From Marinobacter sp. NP-4(2019) (lineage in GTDB: Bacteria > Pseudomonadota > Gammaproteobacteria > Pseudomonadales > Oleiphilaceae): a stretch of DNA of 64,000 nt. A program made the translations under genes and the position numbers. Below are positions 62,921 through 64,000 of the stretch, piece by piece (the first letter of the stretch is position 1; each line of letters begins with the position of its first letter). The stretch covers positions 2,666,001 through 2,730,000 of the forward strand of contig NZ_CP034142.1 in the NCBI RefSeq assembly GCF_003994855.1. The letters are read 5' to 3'. Below the pieces are notes generated by a model, which saw only the letters and a list, made by a program, of their open reading frames with translations, had not been told where the DNA came from and ran no database searches.

Positions 62921-63005
62921 GCCTATCGCCAGCAATAAACGGCGCCCTGACAAGGGCGTCCGGTGGAGGCCGAAGTGCAGAACAGACTTAATGGCCTCGT
63001 TAGCC
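62921..63005 (-). repeat. attC site
   Basis: An 85-bp site from GCCTATC (62921-62927, one base off the AAC core) to GTTAGCC (62999-63005). The inner part contains GGGCGTCCGGTGGAGGCC. Confidence 0.78.
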
Positions 63006-63006
63006 A

Positions 63007-63402
63007 TCACTCGCAGCTAGCGTTCAATACAAAGTGTGAGTTGCCCTCTCGGAAAACTAGATTATTCCTAGCAGCATGCTCTCTGATTCCACTCTGGTCT
63101 GACTGGAAGTATGTATGACCCTGATCATCTGTTCTTTCGCACGACAGTGATGTGCCGGAATCAAGATCAAAAAACGCTAGCGTGCACGAGTAGGAGCCCT
63201 CTGAAAGTTGAAAGTATTCCCGCTGCACATCGGACTTTGGCGTGAGTTCAAATACAAACTGAACAGTCCGCTTTGCCGCAGCATTGGACTTCACCGCAGC
63301 AGTCACGTCCTCTATTTCGACTATGCAGGTGGCGGTATCCGCCGACGCACTCAAGACGGGTACTGCAATCAAGAAAAGCCAGCAATATTTTAATCGGGTC
63401 AT
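63007..63402 (-). CDS. Exported cassette protein of unknown function
   Basis: A 131-residue protein with a signal peptide (TRLKYCWLFLIAVPVLSASA). The mature part of about 110 residues has four cysteines (TCIVEIED, SCTLAFFD, SCERTDD, ASCE) that could form two disulfides, and a beta-rich pattern. No family is recognised. The ATG at 63402 follows GAGAGGTCCAGG and starts just after the previous attC; a longer frame would run back through that site. Confidence 0.65.
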   Translation of the reverse strand: MTRLKYCWLFLIAVPVLSASADTATCIVEIEDVTAAVKSNAAAKRTVQFVFELTPKSDVQREYFQLSEGSYSCTLAFFDLDSGTSLSCERTDDQGHTYFQSDQSGIREHAARNNLVFREGNSHFVLNASCE

Positions 63403-63420
63403 CCTGGACCTCTCTTTAAT

Positions 63421-63522
63421 GGCTAACGCCAGCGCACAACGGCGCACTTGAAATGGAGGCGCAGCCGCAATGAAAAGGGCGTCCGGCGGCCACAGGCCGC
63501 GTATTGATGCGCCTTGTTATAA
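63421..63522 (-). repeat. attC site
   Basis: A 102-bp site from GGCTAAC (63421-63427) to GTTATAA (63516-63522). It contains GGGCGTCCGGCGGCC and the 7-bp arms GCGGCCT/AGGCCGC-like. The stop of the acetyltransferase gene overlaps the right core. Confidence 0.85.
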
Positions 63523-63930
63523 ATCAGTGACTTTGGTGCTCATAAGAGCACTGTTTCCAGAGAACCCAAACTGCTCGTAGAGCCCTTGTGCATCGCGGGT
63601 TTGCAACACCATCTGGGTTCCCTTTATGGCCGGGTGCACTAGCAAACACTCCATGATCCACTTACCGAGACCGCTACCGCGAAATTCGGGTTCAACCACA
63701 ATATCCGCCACCCAGGTAAAAGTAGCACTATCGATGACCGCCCGCCCAAAACCGATCTGTGTAGAACCATGGTAAAGGCTGAAACAGATGGAGCCTGAAA
63801 CCATGCGATCTACGATTTCTCTAGGGCGACGGCCACCCCAATAGGTTGCGGCAAGCAAGCGGTGGACGACATCCAGTTGCACCTTGGATCTGTCGTCAGT
63901 GATTAGGTAATCGTCCTTGCGCCATTCCAT
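63517..63930 (-). CDS. GNAT-family N-acetyltransferase (cassette)
   Basis: A 137-residue acetyltransferase. The acetyl-CoA site is DIVVEPEFRGSGLGKWIMEC near residue 80 (R-G-S-G-L-G loop). A late LYEQFGFSGNSAL closes the fold. The N-terminus LAATYWGGRRPREIVDRMV matches a common small GNAT subgroup that acetylates unknown small molecules. GGGAG precedes the ATG. It is the cassette closest to the unseen integrase in this window. Confidence 0.88.
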   Translation of the reverse strand: MEWRKDDYLITDDRSKVQLDVVHRLLAATYWGGRRPREIVDRMVSGSICFSLYHGSTQIGFGRAVIDSATFTWVADIVVEPEFRGSGLGKWIMECLLVHPAIKGTQMVLQTRDAQGLYEQFGFSGNSALMSTKVTDL

Positions 63931-63948
63931 CGATGGCTACTCCCTGAT

Positions 63949-64000
63949 TTATAACGCCTTGGTTTAGCGGCGCCCATGTAGCGCAGCGAAATGGGCGTCC
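63949..64000 (-). repeat. attC site, cut by the window edge
   Basis: The site begins with TTATAAC (63949-63955) and reaches AATGGGCGTCC at the window end, the same inner motif as its neighbours. The array therefore continues to the right. Confidence 0.75.

Larger units (their letters stand above)
59765..64000 (-). mobile_element. Chromosomal integron gene-cassette array (distal part)
   Basis: Eight short genes or gene pairs of unrelated families lie head-to-tail on the minus strand. Each is followed by a 60-100 bp site that begins with an AAC-type core and ends with a GTT-type core, as attC sites do. Stop codons sit in or beside the core, as is usual for cassettes. Orientation puts attI and the integrase beyond position 64000. 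The region looks more A/T-rich and varied in codon use than the rest. The TA pair, HigA remnant and DinB gene to the left may be further cassettes whose attC sites have decayed. Confidence 0.85.

Noticed and set aside
63403..63447. An upstream start for the four-cysteine exported protein
   Set aside because: It would start inside the attC site and hide the signal peptide; the ATG at 63402 has a ribosome site.
1..64000. CRISPR arrays, rRNA, tRNA genes, transposases or prophage genes
   Set aside because: None were seen: no regularly spaced short repeats, no cloverleaf-like sequences recognised in the gaps, and no transposase or phage structural motifs in any frame.

Overview
The window looks like a chromosomal segment of a Marinobacter-like marine gammaproteobacterium. 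This is inferred from gene content and protein similarity recalled from memory; no database was searched. Supporting points are a complete ccoNOQP-ccoGHIS cluster, an Entner-Doudoroff glucose block, a lipid- or alkane-type FadL channel, a 7TM-DISM diguanylate cyclase, and evenly G+C-rich housekeeping genes. No rRNA, tRNA, CRISPR array or insertion sequence was seen.

Layout. 1-3.5 kb: partial rlmM, a membrane GGDEF cyclase and a small hydrolase. 3.6-12.4 kb: the cbb3 oxidase structural operon behind an FNR/ANR-type site, then its assembly genes (ccoG, ccoH, ccoI, ccoS and a TauE-like copper-handling membrane protein). 12.4-15.8 kb: ttcA, a TetR regulator, a DnaJ-like protein and an exported polysaccharide deacetylase. 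15.8-20.4 kb: a four-gene minus-strand envelope operon (C39 peptidase, beta-barrel, FadL-type channel, MalM-like lipoprotein). 20.7-26.8 kb: a large MalT-type regulator, two sodium-coupled transporters and a DksA/TraR zinc-finger protein. 27-35.9 kb: maltose/maltodextrin utilisation (alpha-glucosidase, malK, malEFG with a frameshifted malF, lipoprotein alpha-amylase). A 28-bp MalT-box-like motif lies in both mal control regions. 35.9-45.9 kb: aldo/keto reductase, ABC binding protein, glpD, a uracil-DNA glycosylase-like gene, glk-edd, and divergent gap-pyk. Imported maltodextrin can therefore be cut to glucose, phosphorylated by Glk, and passed through Edd, Gap and Pyk; eda is not in the window.

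45.9-52.7 kb: a bicarbonate-transporter-like permease with a NhaR-type regulator, then an ECF sigma/anti-sigma pair. Divergent from the pair is a subtilisin-like protease, followed by a beta-barrel gene and an Ala/Ser-rich exported protein. One ECF-type promoter pattern (GGAAT, 16 bases, CGTT or CGTC) lies before the sigma operon, the protease and the Ala-rich gene, so these look like one small regulon. 52.7-58.0 kb: a RibD/DHFR-like gene and an unusual 1005-residue multicopper oxidase fused to a galactose-oxidase-like propeller. Its lipoprotein cytochrome partner is split by a probable frameshift.

58.2-64.0 kb: the distal part of a chromosomal integron cassette array. Small genes of unrelated families all lie on the minus strand, each followed by a 60-100 bp site with attC-type core sequences. 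The integrase should lie beyond the right edge. At the left end are a YefM-YoeB toxin-antitoxin pair with its own promoter, a decayed HigA antitoxin and a DinB-family gene.

The main candidates for something undescribed are the cassette array (several orphan proteins), the ECF-controlled protease/Ala-rich/barrel module, the C39 peptidase envelope operon, and the oxidase-propeller fusion.
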